64,000 nt of DNA, taken from the NCBI GenBank assembly GCA_024220505.1, contig JAKZZE010000010.1:1240001-1304000 (forward strand). Reading direction: 5' to 3'. The notes under the pieces are model-generated. The model searched no databases, was not told the origin of the DNA, and was given only the letters and a program-made list of their open reading frames with translations. Position 1 is the stretch's first letter. Each line of letters opens with the position of its first letter. The translations under genes were made by a program, and so were the position numbers. Shown here one piece after another: positions 44,401-55,291 of the stretch. This stretch comes from Rhizopus arrhizus. Taxonomy: Eukaryota; Mucoromycota; Mucoromycetes; Mucorales; Rhizopodaceae.

Positions 44401-47400
44401 CTAATTTCCGTATGCTCGTATTGGCTAATCGACCAGGCTATCCATTCTTGGGTAACGACTTTTATCGCGAAATAGGTGATGTCTTTAGTTGCCATGCTGT
44501 TGATAATCCAGATATGAACTCTGAAATGTTCCTATTGAAAAAATATGGACCTCAAGTTTCTGAAGATTTATTAATGAAGTTATCGAGTGCTTTCACTGAT
44601 TTAAGAAAGTTAACAGATGAAGGACTTATATCTTATCCTTATTCTACACGTGAATTGGTAAACATTGTTCTTCATCTCCAAAAATATCCTCAGGAAGGCA
44701 TATCCAAGATTTTGCAAAACGTATTTGACTTTGATCAGTACGACCAAACGTCCAAGGAATTAGTGATTGAGATTTTTGAAAAACATGGTATCCCTATTGG
44801 CCTTGACTCTGAATTCTCTATGCATTTGGGCGATATAATTTCTTTAAGTAAGCCGACGCTGTGTGAACAATGGACGCGTATTTCATCTGCTGTTAAACAG
44901 AAAGCGATCAAGCTCGAAACAGAGCCTATTGCTATCCGAGGTGGTTGGGATATTGATGTCAACAAAAACTGGAAGGATCTTGAACGCAGGGAAGGACGTT
45001 CGACGATTTTCTCAGAGCAGCTTTATACATTCGATATTCCTACACGAGGAGAAGCGTTGGATATTGCTTCAATTGACGATGGTACTTTATTTGTCGTAAC
45101 CACCAATCCTGTCACACTTCATCGTATTCACCCTAATCATAAGAAGGTGGATAGCTTAGATCTATATGAATATTTCCCACTTCAACGTGCTCCTCCTCGA
45201 CTTCGTATCGCCGTCATTCGTCATGCCAACAGCAGAGCAGTCAAATATTTGGCTTTGCACAACCCCTCCAATAATGAATTGCTCTGTTGCGATTTTAACA
45301 AGAAAACTGTTGTTTCTGCTATTATTCGTGGCTTGGAGCCGGTTCACTCCATAATGAACGCCAATTTAGCTTCCTCAGGTATTTTGGTCTTTTATCAAGA
45401 AGACCGATCTACTATCGCAGTGCTCGATTTTAATGACTCTAAACAATACACTATCACTTTACCTACTCGTATAAGCCAACTTCACGTGGTCGAACCATCA
45501 TTCTGGATTGCTAGAGGCAGCCGAGATACCAATGTGTATGTTATATATCCAGAAAATAGCAAAATCCCCAATGTGATGGAAGCTGTTCAAGTGCTTGGCC
45601 AAAATGGACATTCAGTGGACGCATTGGACTACATTGTTAACTATGAATTTGCACCCGGTGCAAGAATGGCTCATAGTACAAATGTTAGCAAATATGCCTC
45701 AGTTCTTGAAGGCTGTTCGTCATCCCAATTCTTGAACAATGGAGATGCTATTCGTATTTTATCTTATTTTAAAAAACAAGTGGCCGCAGAAACAAGCAAG
45801 AGGATTAAACGCTCTTCCTTGTATTTGGTACGCAGTCAGCAACTAGCCATCATTCATCCACCTGTGGATGGTCGATCTGAGAGTCACTTAGATTTATTGA
45901 ACCCTCAAACAGGTCAGATATGGCGCATCAAATTCCCAGTGTCGGTGATTGGATCAGGAGAAACATCTGCTTACAGCCAATTCCAAATAGAAAGATATGT
46001 AGCTACTATGTGTGAATTACCTAATGGCGGTCTTGTTACACTAGACAACGCTGGTACAGTTCGTGTTTGGCAAGTCAGTGCTGATGAAATCTATAAGGCC
46101 GCTCAGACATGGAAGCAAATGGTTGGTGTTGATCAACAGGCTTTATCTGTTATTTATGAAACTAGAGAAGATGTAAGTTTATTAAGTGTGACATACATTA
46201 TATTTTACAAATATGAATTTTTTATCTTGTTTTCAGGGTGTCAAACTAAATGAGATGTATGAAAGAATGGACACTGAAGATGAAGAAAATGATCAATTGA
46301 ACGGACAAGGCAAAGGTTCTGGTGGTGGTGTAGGTGAAGGTGGATCTGGTGGAGCAGGTAGTGGAGGTTCCGGAGGCTCTGGCAGCGGCGGAGAAGGTGG
46401 CTCTGGAGGCAGTGGAGGAGTGAATATGAATGAGAACGGCCGTGAAGAAGCCAGTTTTGAGGATCTGGATAATCTTAAATTGGTAATGAAAGAAGAAGTA
46501 GCCAAAATCTCAGTTTTTTTTTACCCTTTTCACTTTAATCTATAGAGAACAGGACAGGATAAACCTCAAGAAGTCACTGAAGCTCAACGGTAAATACTAA
46601 AACCTAATAATTTTTTAAATTTATCTAACGTCTATAAATTTAGAGAGAGGCATGAACAAGCCATGGAAAAAATGTTGGTGAAGTTGAACATGACGCAATC
46701 TGACTATCAAGTGAGTTTCATTTACATGTGTATGCTTAGCATACTAATTTACTATATCTTTTAGCAATTTAGTACATTCATGGAAAATATTAGACGTGAA
46801 GTACGTGAACTTCGAGTCATCTTAGAAAGCGTTGAAGCTAAGCAGCATGAAAGAGTATGGCTAAAGAATCAATCCTCTGGTGACTTGGATGACAAAAAGA
46901 TGTAACGTTGTTCACTTCTCCAAACTTGTTTAGATACTTATTCTTTTTTTTTTAGTGTTGAAGGTCTTACAGGAGAAAGAGCAATTTACAAGAAGCGAGG
47001 TGACGATGATCCTGAGCTTGGTTTATTTCAAGAAAAACCAAAAAGAATGAATTTTGTATTTGATTTGTCAGCCAGTATGTATCGCTTTAATAGCCACGAT
47101 CGTCGCTTGGAAAGATCATTAGAAGTCGCTCTAATGCTGATGGAATCATTCCGTGGCTTTGAGCATAAATTTTCATATAAAATTGTTGGTCATAGTGGGG
47201 ATGGTGCAAATGTTGAATTTGTTGTGCCAGGAAAATACCCAAAGACGGAAAAAGAAGAGTTTGACGTGATTAGCAAGATGCGAGCTCATTCACAGTACTG
47301 TCTAAGTGGTGATAATACCTTGGGAGCCGCTTCACATTCTATGAAAGAAATAGTCGCTGAAGAAGCAGACGATTATTTTGTAGTTGTCTTGTCCGATGCA

Positions 47401-47674
47401 AACATCTCTCAATACAACATTCATCCGAATGATATTGCAAGAATCTTAAAGTCTGATGATCGAGTAACAGCACAAATGATATTTATTGGCAGCCTGCAAG
47501 ATCAAGCTGAACAGTAATGTTTTCTTTTTTGAATTTTAGTAGAAGGAAAAAAAAACTAACACGTATTTTAGATTGAAGAAGGCTCTGGGAAGTCATGCTC
47601 ACATTTGTACCGAAAACAAAGAATTACCAAAAATTATCAAGTCTCTTTTCCTATCATCAATGATTAAGGGTTAG
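41425..47674 (+). CDS. VWA8: VWA8-like AAA+ ATPase with von Willebrand A domain (12 exons)
   Basis: Exons 41425-41536, 41611-41717, 41768-41809, 41870-41955, 42012-42316, 42373-46172, 46237-46482, 46546-46589, 46644-46710, 46765-46901, 46956-47513 and 47572-47674 give 1868 residues; human VWA8 has about 1905. Three midasin-like AAA+ modules are visible: a degenerate first P-loop (LLGPPGPLRRN, about residue 95), GTQKGVGKSAL (about 445) and GNQGVGKNKL (about 776) with Walker B ILVVDEADKAP (about 843). A beta-rich middle follows, then a Gly/Ser linker and a C-terminal VWA domain with the metal-site motif DLSASM (about 1684). Animal VWA8 is a mitochondrial matrix-side ATPase of unclear role. The first exon is the least sure: its GTAAAT donor overrides a 61-codon frame ending at 41610. 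Confidence 0.9.
46313..46428 (+). repeat. Gly/Ser-coding minisatellite in the VWA8-like gene
   Basis: An imperfect GGT/GGA/AGT/TCT triplet array encodes about 38 residues of almost only Gly and Ser (GSGGGVGEGGSGGAGSGGSG and on), a flexible linker before the VWA domain. Confidence 0.85.
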
Positions 47675-49840
47675 AATGACTTTTGCTAATTTGATTTTTA
47701 AATAAATACTTTTTTTATTCCACTTGAAACTCAGTAGCAGTCTAAAATATTCATATGAGAATGAGCTAACTGTTTGACAATTAATGTTCATGGTATACTC
47801 TTTTGAATACAATTTCATAATATATAAGCTATCACATTAGAGCAAACTATGACCTATAAACAGTTTAATAATGATCTCAATGGGCTGTTCATGTCTCTGA
47901 TGGCTGCAAATATCCATAAGCGCATTATACAGTAACTATACTTATGAATAGAGTTTGCATAATTAGCGTAGCTTTACATATATCTCTTACGTTTACTTGA
48001 ATCGAATACTATAAATCTTATAAACTAAAAAACATTGACTTGACTCTATAGGAGCTTAGCTTCCTTATCGTTAGCTTCGCTAGTACTATGCTTATGTGAA
48101 ATATTAATTAATAACTGTCAAAGCATCATGTGTAATCATATACATTTATTTTTTTCGTACCGATACAAAGCTCTATGAGATAACGCCCTTTCCTTATATT
48201 GTATGATAGTAAATTAGTGTTATTCTTTAATGTCATCACATCATATTAAATAAGTGTATTTGTACAATGATACGAATCCTTAATTTATTCTTTATAAAGA
48301 GAATAACATTGTAACAGAGCTTACGTATATTTTTACAACCGTTAAATGTTTTTCTTTTTGTTGCATTTTATGTAGAGGTGACCCACAAAAGCTTCAGAGA
48401 ATTTATTAGCACCATGATTAGAAAATACGTGCCTTTTTAGTGTATCATTCAGGCAATATTGCTTTTTATGCAATTAAACAAGCGTAAATACTTTATACGT
48501 GGAAAGTCTGGCATGAAATTGTCTTTTACTTACATGTTGAAAAAGAAACATGATGAATGTCTTGTTCTTAGATACTCTCAATTATTCATGTATAATCATA
48601 TACGTCTGGTTATTTTTACATTTAACCTATTCAGTATTTACTGCTCTCCTTTTACGAGGATCGTATCTATTATAGTATATATATTCAAAGGCAATCAATA
48701 TATATAATTGAAAGCAATATTAAATATTCACAAAAAGAATTTCTTCATAATCACAAAATATCCTAAAATCCAGTATTGAATATATAGCATACTTATGGTT
48801 GTTAGACATCATAAACCCTTTGGGACAATCTCCTATTGTTCAATTCCTGCTTATTGTCAGGTAAGCACAAAAATAATGCAGCCCATCAGCTGGGCTTCAA
48901 TTTCTTACACAGTACAAAAAAGGAAAAGTGAAGCATTCAAACATTATGTATGTGATAATTGTTCAAAAAGAGCGATACTATATAGAGTACTTGAAAAAAA
49001 TATAATTAGACTTTTCTTAGAATAAATTTAAATGTTTTTAAACAAAAGAGAATCTATGATACAGTCGTTTCAAAAGCTTGTGTTACTTATTTTGCATAGG
49101 ACCTTCACTGATCCGTTAGATTTATACAAACTTGTGCTTATTATTCACTTGCTATCTAAAAAATCAATTAAAGATAAAGGATATGGTGGTATGACTTATA
49201 TAATAAGGTGGAATATTTCTTTTTCAAATTCTTGAGCGTGTATTTATTTACCTGTTCTTACTAAATCATTTGTGTAATTTTATAGAATTAGAATAACCAA
49301 ATGCAATAGAAGTAATACTTATCCTGATGGCTAAATACGTATTGAAAATCAAACTAAAAATAATTAAAGTTTATCTAAAGACTTTGATTGCAGCACGTTT
49401 GTCTGACTCCTAATGATTGGCAAATCTGTAGAGAATGATGCGCTATTTGAAATTTGCAAAGAGTGATTCAATATCTGATTTTAATCCCTTGTATTACTTG
49501 GTTCTTTGATTAGTTTGTTCTAAAGAAAAGATTAATGGATGTTTTAATATTGGATATAATCCAACCGCATGCTTTGTGATCAGCAAAACGTGTTTTTCTT
49601 AATAAAAAGCTAAAAATCGAAAAACTCCAGTAATGAGCTGAGACTCTGGCGAAGATTGATGTTTTGGATTATTAAAGACAGACTTTTCAGGCACAAGTAT
49701 CTTCAGAGAATAGCTTTGAGAATACAAAATTCAAATTCCGTGATTTTGTGATTGTTTTTATTTTTTCAATTTTTCGTCTTTTTTTATCCTCTTTTCTTTT
49801 CTTTTGCTTTTATTTTCATTTCAGTTTATTTCGTGTTCAT
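47675..49840. other. Intergenic, no gene supported
   Basis: About 2.2 kb, AT-rich. Frames of 60-80 codons at 48459-48707, 48795-49025 and 49032-49235 share no joinable splice sites that I could find and match no family. Confidence 0.45.
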
Positions 49841-52250
49841 ATGCCAAGACAGAGGCCACCTATTGCCAGCAGATTACGTAGCCGTAATAAGTCTAAATCG
49901 AAAACTGTGTCTATCCCCAAATGTAAATAAAACATGAATGTTATTAAAAAGGGACGTTACGTCTTAACGTATTTTATTTACTTAAAATAGCAATTCCTTC
50001 TAAAGAACAGCCAATCGCAAAATATACTGGTAACATTATAAAACCTGATTTAAACTCTGAAGCAGTTAATATGTACGTATATTTACTAGTTGATGAAGCT
50101 CCATTCTCACCAAGACAGGATAATACTATCTATTTAGATGAGTTACAAAACACACTCTCATATGAAAGAGGCTCAAAAAGAGAAAAGGAACAAACATTAT
50201 TGGAGGAAGCCGACAAAGTATCCCGTTCTTTTGGCAGAGTTAGAGTACGTTCATCTAGTTTTTATAAAGCAGACATTGCGCTTCCTACGCGACAAAAAAT
50301 AATCATCTACAACAGTTTCCTGTATCTTCAGGGACATCATCAACTTCTATTATTGCTGACAAAAACCCAAGAACATATGCAAAGTACAAGAAAACTAGAC
50401 AAAAGAAACAATCTTCTTTTACTTTATCCCCTACTCCACCTTCCACACCCTCTTCTATTGAATCAGGCTCCCCAAATTTATCGCCACCCTTATCATCATC
50501 TTCTGATCCTGTAGTATCCATAAAGATTGAGCCTTCTTCAGCATCTGATGATTCTGTTAGTGCATTTTCTTCCCAGAAAAAGAAACGAAAGATTTCAAGG
50601 AGAGAGCGTGAACTAAAACGATTGCAGTTGGATAATAACAACTATTCCATAAAGTCCATAAAGGACGACCCTTCCCCAGCGCCTGATACTCGTTTTACCG
50701 CAGTTTCTGCTCAGAAAAAGAAACAAAAGTCTTCAAGAAGAAAAGCAGAATTGAAACGATTGCACTTAGACAACAATATATTCAGATCACTACCTGATGC
50801 ACCCAGAACAAGCAGGCTTCGTAATAGTCTGACCTCTACTAGAAGCGTATCACCTTCTCAGCTCACTTATAAGGCAACAGATTCACATCAGATAGAGCAA
50901 AAGCAGAAACCTGATGGCCTGCCTTTATTGATAAAAAAAAAAAGAGGCCGACAAAGCCAAAAGACTCGACTTTCTCCTTTAACCATAGAAAGTAATGAAA
51001 GCGACAGTAGTACTTCAAGCGCTATGTGCTTTGTCAGCAACAGCAATGATGATTCTGTAAATGTTGATGCAAGCGATGACGATGCATATAGTAATGGTTC
51101 AGACAGTAATGATACAGACAACAATGATATAGAAAATAATGATATAGAAAGTAATGATACAGATAGTAATAATTCAGATTGCTATGATTCAAGTAGTGAT
51201 GGTTCAGATAGTAATTACACAAATCATCCAATTGATGAACAAATAAGGAATTTACATACTAGTAGAAAAAGGCCATTATCTCGACTAGGCTCGACCTCTT
51301 TCAAAAGTTGCTTAAATAGTGAGCATAATGAGAGTAATCTACTTAAAAAGACCAGAGATTCAACAAATACTGAAGATGCAGCTGAACTCCCTGTTCAATT
51401 AGCCACTAAGAGAAAGTCATCTACTGCTATCAATTTATTGTCCATTAAAGAAGAGCCAATGATGTTAAAAAGGCCAAGCCTTGACAAATCTCAAGCGCCT
51501 GCCAAGAAGGTAACATTTTCCTGCCCAGTAGTAGCCGAATACCTTCCCAAGATAAGAAGAAGAAGAAATCCTGCACTACCAGCGGTCTACAAATCTAGCG
51601 AGATACCCATTCCATTAAGCCCCACAATACCTGAAGATACCGACATGGATAAAAAGGAGAAACATGAAGAATATTGCAGAAGACAGCGCCGTTTATTTGT
51701 CCACAGCAGATATATTAACGATGAAGATGCAGCACTTGTAGCCATGTCAGTTTACAGCAGTCAATATATTGGACCGAATGATCAACTCGTTCACTTATTG
51801 CAGAGAAACTTCAACAGATACAGGATGAAGTTAAAAAGAATTTTTGATGATCTTTCTAGAATTATAAACATCAGTAAGAGGATGATCATGAAAGATGAAA
51901 AAAAAATGAAAATATGCATATCAGATCAGGTACGATATAAAAACTATTTTGTGTATTTACTATGTAATGAATATAAACCTTTATTTCATTAGATGACGGA
52001 CGAAGTTTTCAAATCTGTTTGGGACTATTGGATAGAAGAACCATATGTGGATGAAGATGAATTTTATGAGAGTGAAGCTTCAGTTAGCTTATTGAAAGAA
52101 GTAACTGTACAGGCAATATTATGTCACTACAAAGAAAAGTACAATTTGATTTCTACCAAAGAATATTTTAAAGAAATGAAACGATTGGATAGAATCACAA
52201 GGGCATTGTATTTACCAGAATATGAAGAAAACGAGGATGAGGAACCTTAA
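49841..52250 (+). CDS. Ser/Lys/acidic-rich, probably nuclear protein of unknown function
   Basis: Exons 49841-49922, 49991-50244, 50316-51929 and 51993-52250 give 735 residues. The 71-nt second intron is needed, because without it the frame changes at about 50316. I recognise no catalytic domain. Visible features: a basic start (MPRQRPPIASRLRSRNKSKS); a duplicated block (SSQKKKRKISRRERELKRLQ, LDNNNY and SAQKKKQKSSRRKAELKRLH, LDNNIF); an Asn/Asp/Ser repeat of five-residue units (SNDTD, NNDIE and variants, about 51045-51235); several KRPxSxL-type phosphosite-like motifs; and a conserved-looking C-terminus (SVWDYWIEEPYVDEDEFYES to the end). Basic patches suggest a nuclear protein, perhaps chromatin or RNA linked (inference). 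Confidence 0.65.
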
Positions 52251-52276
52251 CCTCTTTTTTATTGCTATTGTTATTG

Positions 52277-53164
52277 TTAATATTTTTCTTTTGTTATGAT
52301 AAAACTATCATCTACAGTGCCATTCAATGCTGGATGTGATGGTGCTTTTATGCTAAATTTTTGTAAAATGTTTATCAAGTGATGTTCCATACGCCTAAGC
52401 TACATAAAAAATATCAGATTTCTGTATGATTTGCTAACACTTAAGCGAAATTACCAAAAGAGCTGGTTTATTATCCCCTTCTTCAGTTATAATCTGGCTC
52501 GTCCAAATCGTCAGGTTCCCATTACGGTTACCAAACAAAACATCGGTAAAAATACGATCGCCCACAAACGCTACCTTTTCTGGCGGAATAGGCTTCACAA
52601 AGTTTGATAAATAATGTCCTCCATCCGGTTTTTTTTCTTTGTGTCTCAGTACTGCAACGCCCAAAGATGATTCCAATTGTTGGGCCTGTATAATGAATTG
52701 TTTATAGCCTTGTATACATTGTCTTAATTTTTTTACTCATCTTTATACTCAACATCATCATCTGTGCCTGCAGAGTTTGATATAATTATTACTCTGTCCC
52801 TACCAAATGTTTCTTTACACTCTTTCCAAGCATCCTATATAAAAATTATGTAAAACTCAACTCTTCTCTACTGATAAAATTTTATTTCCTTAACATACTT
52901 TAAATGGTGAATGAATGGTAGAAACGTAAGGTGCCGTTAAGCAGTTGTCTTTATCAAATGCGATCGCCTGTATATCACATTGCTTTTTCAATTTTGCATA
53001 GTTAATGCAGCTTATATCTATAAAAAACATGTATAATTATAAAATGAAAAACTTTTTTTAAAAGCAAAGATACCCTTGACTATAATATGTGGCATAGCTA
53101 AGCTTGGATTCCATAACACACGAAATGCGTTAAGAATACCAGAAACATTTAGGCTTTGTACCAT
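52277..53164 (-). CDS. GEP4: Phosphatidylglycerophosphatase GEP4, mitochondrial
   Basis: Exons 53164-53074, 53017-52899, 52834-52741, 52687-52455 and 52399-52277 give 219 residues (yeast Gep4 has 185). Opening SLNVSGILNAFRVLWNPSLA, then the catalytic FDKDNCLTAPY (the first Asp is the nucleophile in this HAD-type family), VIIISNSAG, VLRHKEKKPDGG and VAFVGDRIFTDVLFGNRNG all match Gep4. It dephosphorylates PGP to phosphatidylglycerol in mitochondria, a step to cardiolipin. The third intron does not fit GT-AG in the needed frame. Taking it as AT-AC (52740-52688) gives VEYKEAQQLESSLG, aligned without gap to yeast. It diverges from the TSC10 gene with 95 bp between the starts. Confidence 0.88.
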
Positions 53165-53259
53165 AATAGAAATATAAAAAAAAAAAAAGAAAAAAATTCT
53201 ATCAGTCTTCCTTTTACATTATTAAAACTCCTGTTCTTTTAATTTTGCTTTTTGCTTAC
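53165..53259. promoter_or_regulatory. Very short bidirectional promoter, GEP4/TSC10
   Basis: Only 95 bp separate the two start codons. The middle is an A-rich tract (about 53177-53197) beside a pyrimidine stretch. Both UTRs and the promoters must fit here, so shared control is likely (inference). Confidence 0.6.
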
Positions 53260-54585
53260 ATGGGATTTCCAAGTTGGGCATCTGTTCTTGTTGCACTAGG
53301 TGCATCTGTAATTGCTATTGCTGTTGGCGATTTTATCTATAGAAAGATTGCCCGTATTCCTTTCAAACCTGGCGGGAAAGCTTGCCTCATTACTGGTGGA
53401 AGTACAGGTTTAGGAAAAGCCTTGGCTATCGAATTAGCTAAAGTAGGAGCAGATGTCTGTATTATAGCTAGGAGAATAAAGGAACTCGAGGCAGCAGCTG
53501 AAGAAATAAAGGTTCATATATAGACAAAATGGTCCGCTCTTGTTCAACTAATATGTATTATATAAGGCACATTGTGTTAATAAAAGTCAACAAGTAGTGT
53601 ACATTAGTGCTGATGTCACTAGCCAAAAAGATGTTGTACGTATCTTTGATGAAGCTAATGTTAAACTGGGCCGAAATCCCGAATTTGTATGTGCATGTGC
53701 AGGTAAAGTTAAAATAAAACAGATAAATGTATAAATATTAACTTCATACTTAGGTGCTTCTTACCCAAAATTTTTTCTCGATCATACTTTAGAGGATTTC
53801 GAAAAGTTGACCAATCTCAATTATCTTGGTCAAGCTTATGTTGCTCACGTAAGGAAAGAGAATAAAGCAAAAGCTAAGTATCTTATTTTTTTATGTTAAT
53901 AGCAAGCTGCTCAGCGTATGAGAGACTCCAATATGAAGAATGGGAAAATTGTATTTGTATCATCTATGTTAGGTATGCTTAGCTTTGCTGGATGGGCTAC
54001 TTACTCTCCCACCAAATATGCAATCCGTGGTTTGGCCGATACGCTTCGTAATGAGTTAAAAAGATACAATATTGGTGTTCATATCTTCTTCCCAGGAGGA
54101 ATTTTGTCGCCTGGATTTGACATTGAGGTTTGAAGAACAAAAGAATTCTTTTATTGGGAGAAACATGTGTACTAAACCAAAATCAAATTCAAACAGAACA
54201 TGACCAAACCAGAAGTAACAAAGATTATTGAAGGAGCTAATACTCCTCAAACAAGTACCGAATGTGCTCAATCATTATTGAAAGGTTTACTTGCTGGTGA
54301 ATACATGATTACTACAGATTTTATTTCTGAAGTTCTTCGTTGTACTGTTAGAGGTAAGTTTGTATATTCTTTTATTGTTTATACTCATATCGTTTCTTAG
54401 GTGTCAGTCCTACCAACAACCTTATACTTGATTGGCTCATGGCAGTTATTGGACAGGTAAGCAAAAATGGATTAATGTGTTCGTATTTAATTTTTATATT
54501 AATGCAACATTTTATTATTCTTTAGCCTATTGGATCTGGATATGCTTTATACATGGATTACGTAGTAAAAAATACTGCGTATTAG
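53260..54585 (+). CDS. TSC10: 3-ketodihydrosphingosine reductase (SDR family)
   Basis: Exons 53260-53511, 53567-53702, 53754-53848, 53903-54127, 54197-54353, 54401-54456 and 54526-54585 give 326 residues. An N-terminal membrane helix (SVLVALGASVIAIAVGDFIY) precedes the Rossmann fold: TGGSTGLGKALAIELAKVGA (cofactor glycine motif), ARRIKELEAAAEEI, CACAGASYPKFF, KIVFVSSMLGMLSFAGWATY and the catalytic YSPTKYA. LDWLMAVIGQPIGSGYALYM near the end would be the C-terminal membrane part. This is the KDSR/Tsc10 arrangement: the NADPH-dependent second step of sphingolipid synthesis at the ER. The start is the ATG at 53260. Confidence 0.88.
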
Positions 54586-54624
54586 AATGTTTTTCATTAT
54601 AATATATATACACAGAGCTCGTAT
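54586..54624. terminator. Shared 3' region, TSC10 and COX19 tail to tail
   Basis: The stop codons of the two converging genes are only 39 bp apart (54585 and 54625), so their 3' UTRs almost certainly overlap. Confidence 0.6.
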
Positions 54625-55012
54625 TTATTTTCTCTCGGTATCTCTACGATTTAAATCTGCAAAACCAAGGTTTTTCATGTCATCTCTATCCATCAAACCA
54701 CTATATTGATATTAGAGCTCAATTTTTATATCATCATTCTTTCTTTTTTATATTTACTTGTCCATTCTACACTGAAGATATGCTTTTGAGAACTGACGAC
54801 ATAACCCGTTATTGTTCTTATTCTCTTTTAAACACTTTATATATTCTTTTATGAATGCCTTGCATTCACCTATGACACTGATGTTATTAGTTATGATTAA
54901 CTAGAGAATCTTTAACATTGACTTTCTTACCGTCGTGATCTAAAGGAAAGCTACCGAGCAATGGGGCTTTTCCAGGTGAAGATTCAACATTAGATGTTCT
55001 GCCGAATGCCAT
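54625..55012 (-). CDS. COX19: Cytochrome oxidase assembly factor COX19 (twin CX9C)
   Basis: Exons 55012-54931, 54869-54758 and 54700-54625 give 89 residues. The signature is complete: GSFPLDHDGECKAFIKEYIK then CLKEN, giving the first CX9C pair; LCRQFSKAYLQCRMDN, giving the second CX9C pair; and the end GLMDRDDMKNLGF. Cox19 is a small intermembrane-space and cytosolic protein imported through Mia40, needed for copper delivery to cytochrome c oxidase (with Cox11). Each intron lies inside a conserved motif, and only the spliced form shows the cysteines; reading through gives a false stop after VNHN. About 280 bp separate it from the channel gene on the same strand. Confidence 0.92.
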
Positions 55013-55291
55013 AATAGAATAGAGAACAAGGGTTTGGACATTGATTTTTAGGGGTTTTTGCTCCTTTGACTGAGTTTGAACATTTCTGAATACAAATGTT
55101 TTGGAGTCCTCCAAGCTAAATCTATCTATTTCTTTTTCCTAAACAACAGATAGAATGAGTCTTCCTCTCCGGGAATAAATATTATAACTTTTTATATGAA
55201 CATAAGAGCTTATATAGGTTTATTTTATATTCTTTATTTTGCATGATTTGTTTTATAAGAGAGAATGGACAATGCTATAGTTATACAATTT

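Noticed and set aside
48459..49235. Three consecutive plus-strand frames suggesting a gene
   Set aside because: I found no splice sites joining them and no family resemblance.
52741..52834. Frameshift mutation making GEP4 a pseudogene
   Set aside because: The AT-AC intron reading restores a complete protein collinear with yeast Gep4, including a spliced last exon; all catalytic motifs are intact.
54887..55114. 75-residue minus-strand protein ending VNHN
   Set aside because: It is COX19 exon 1 read through its intron. Only the spliced form has the twin CX9C motif.
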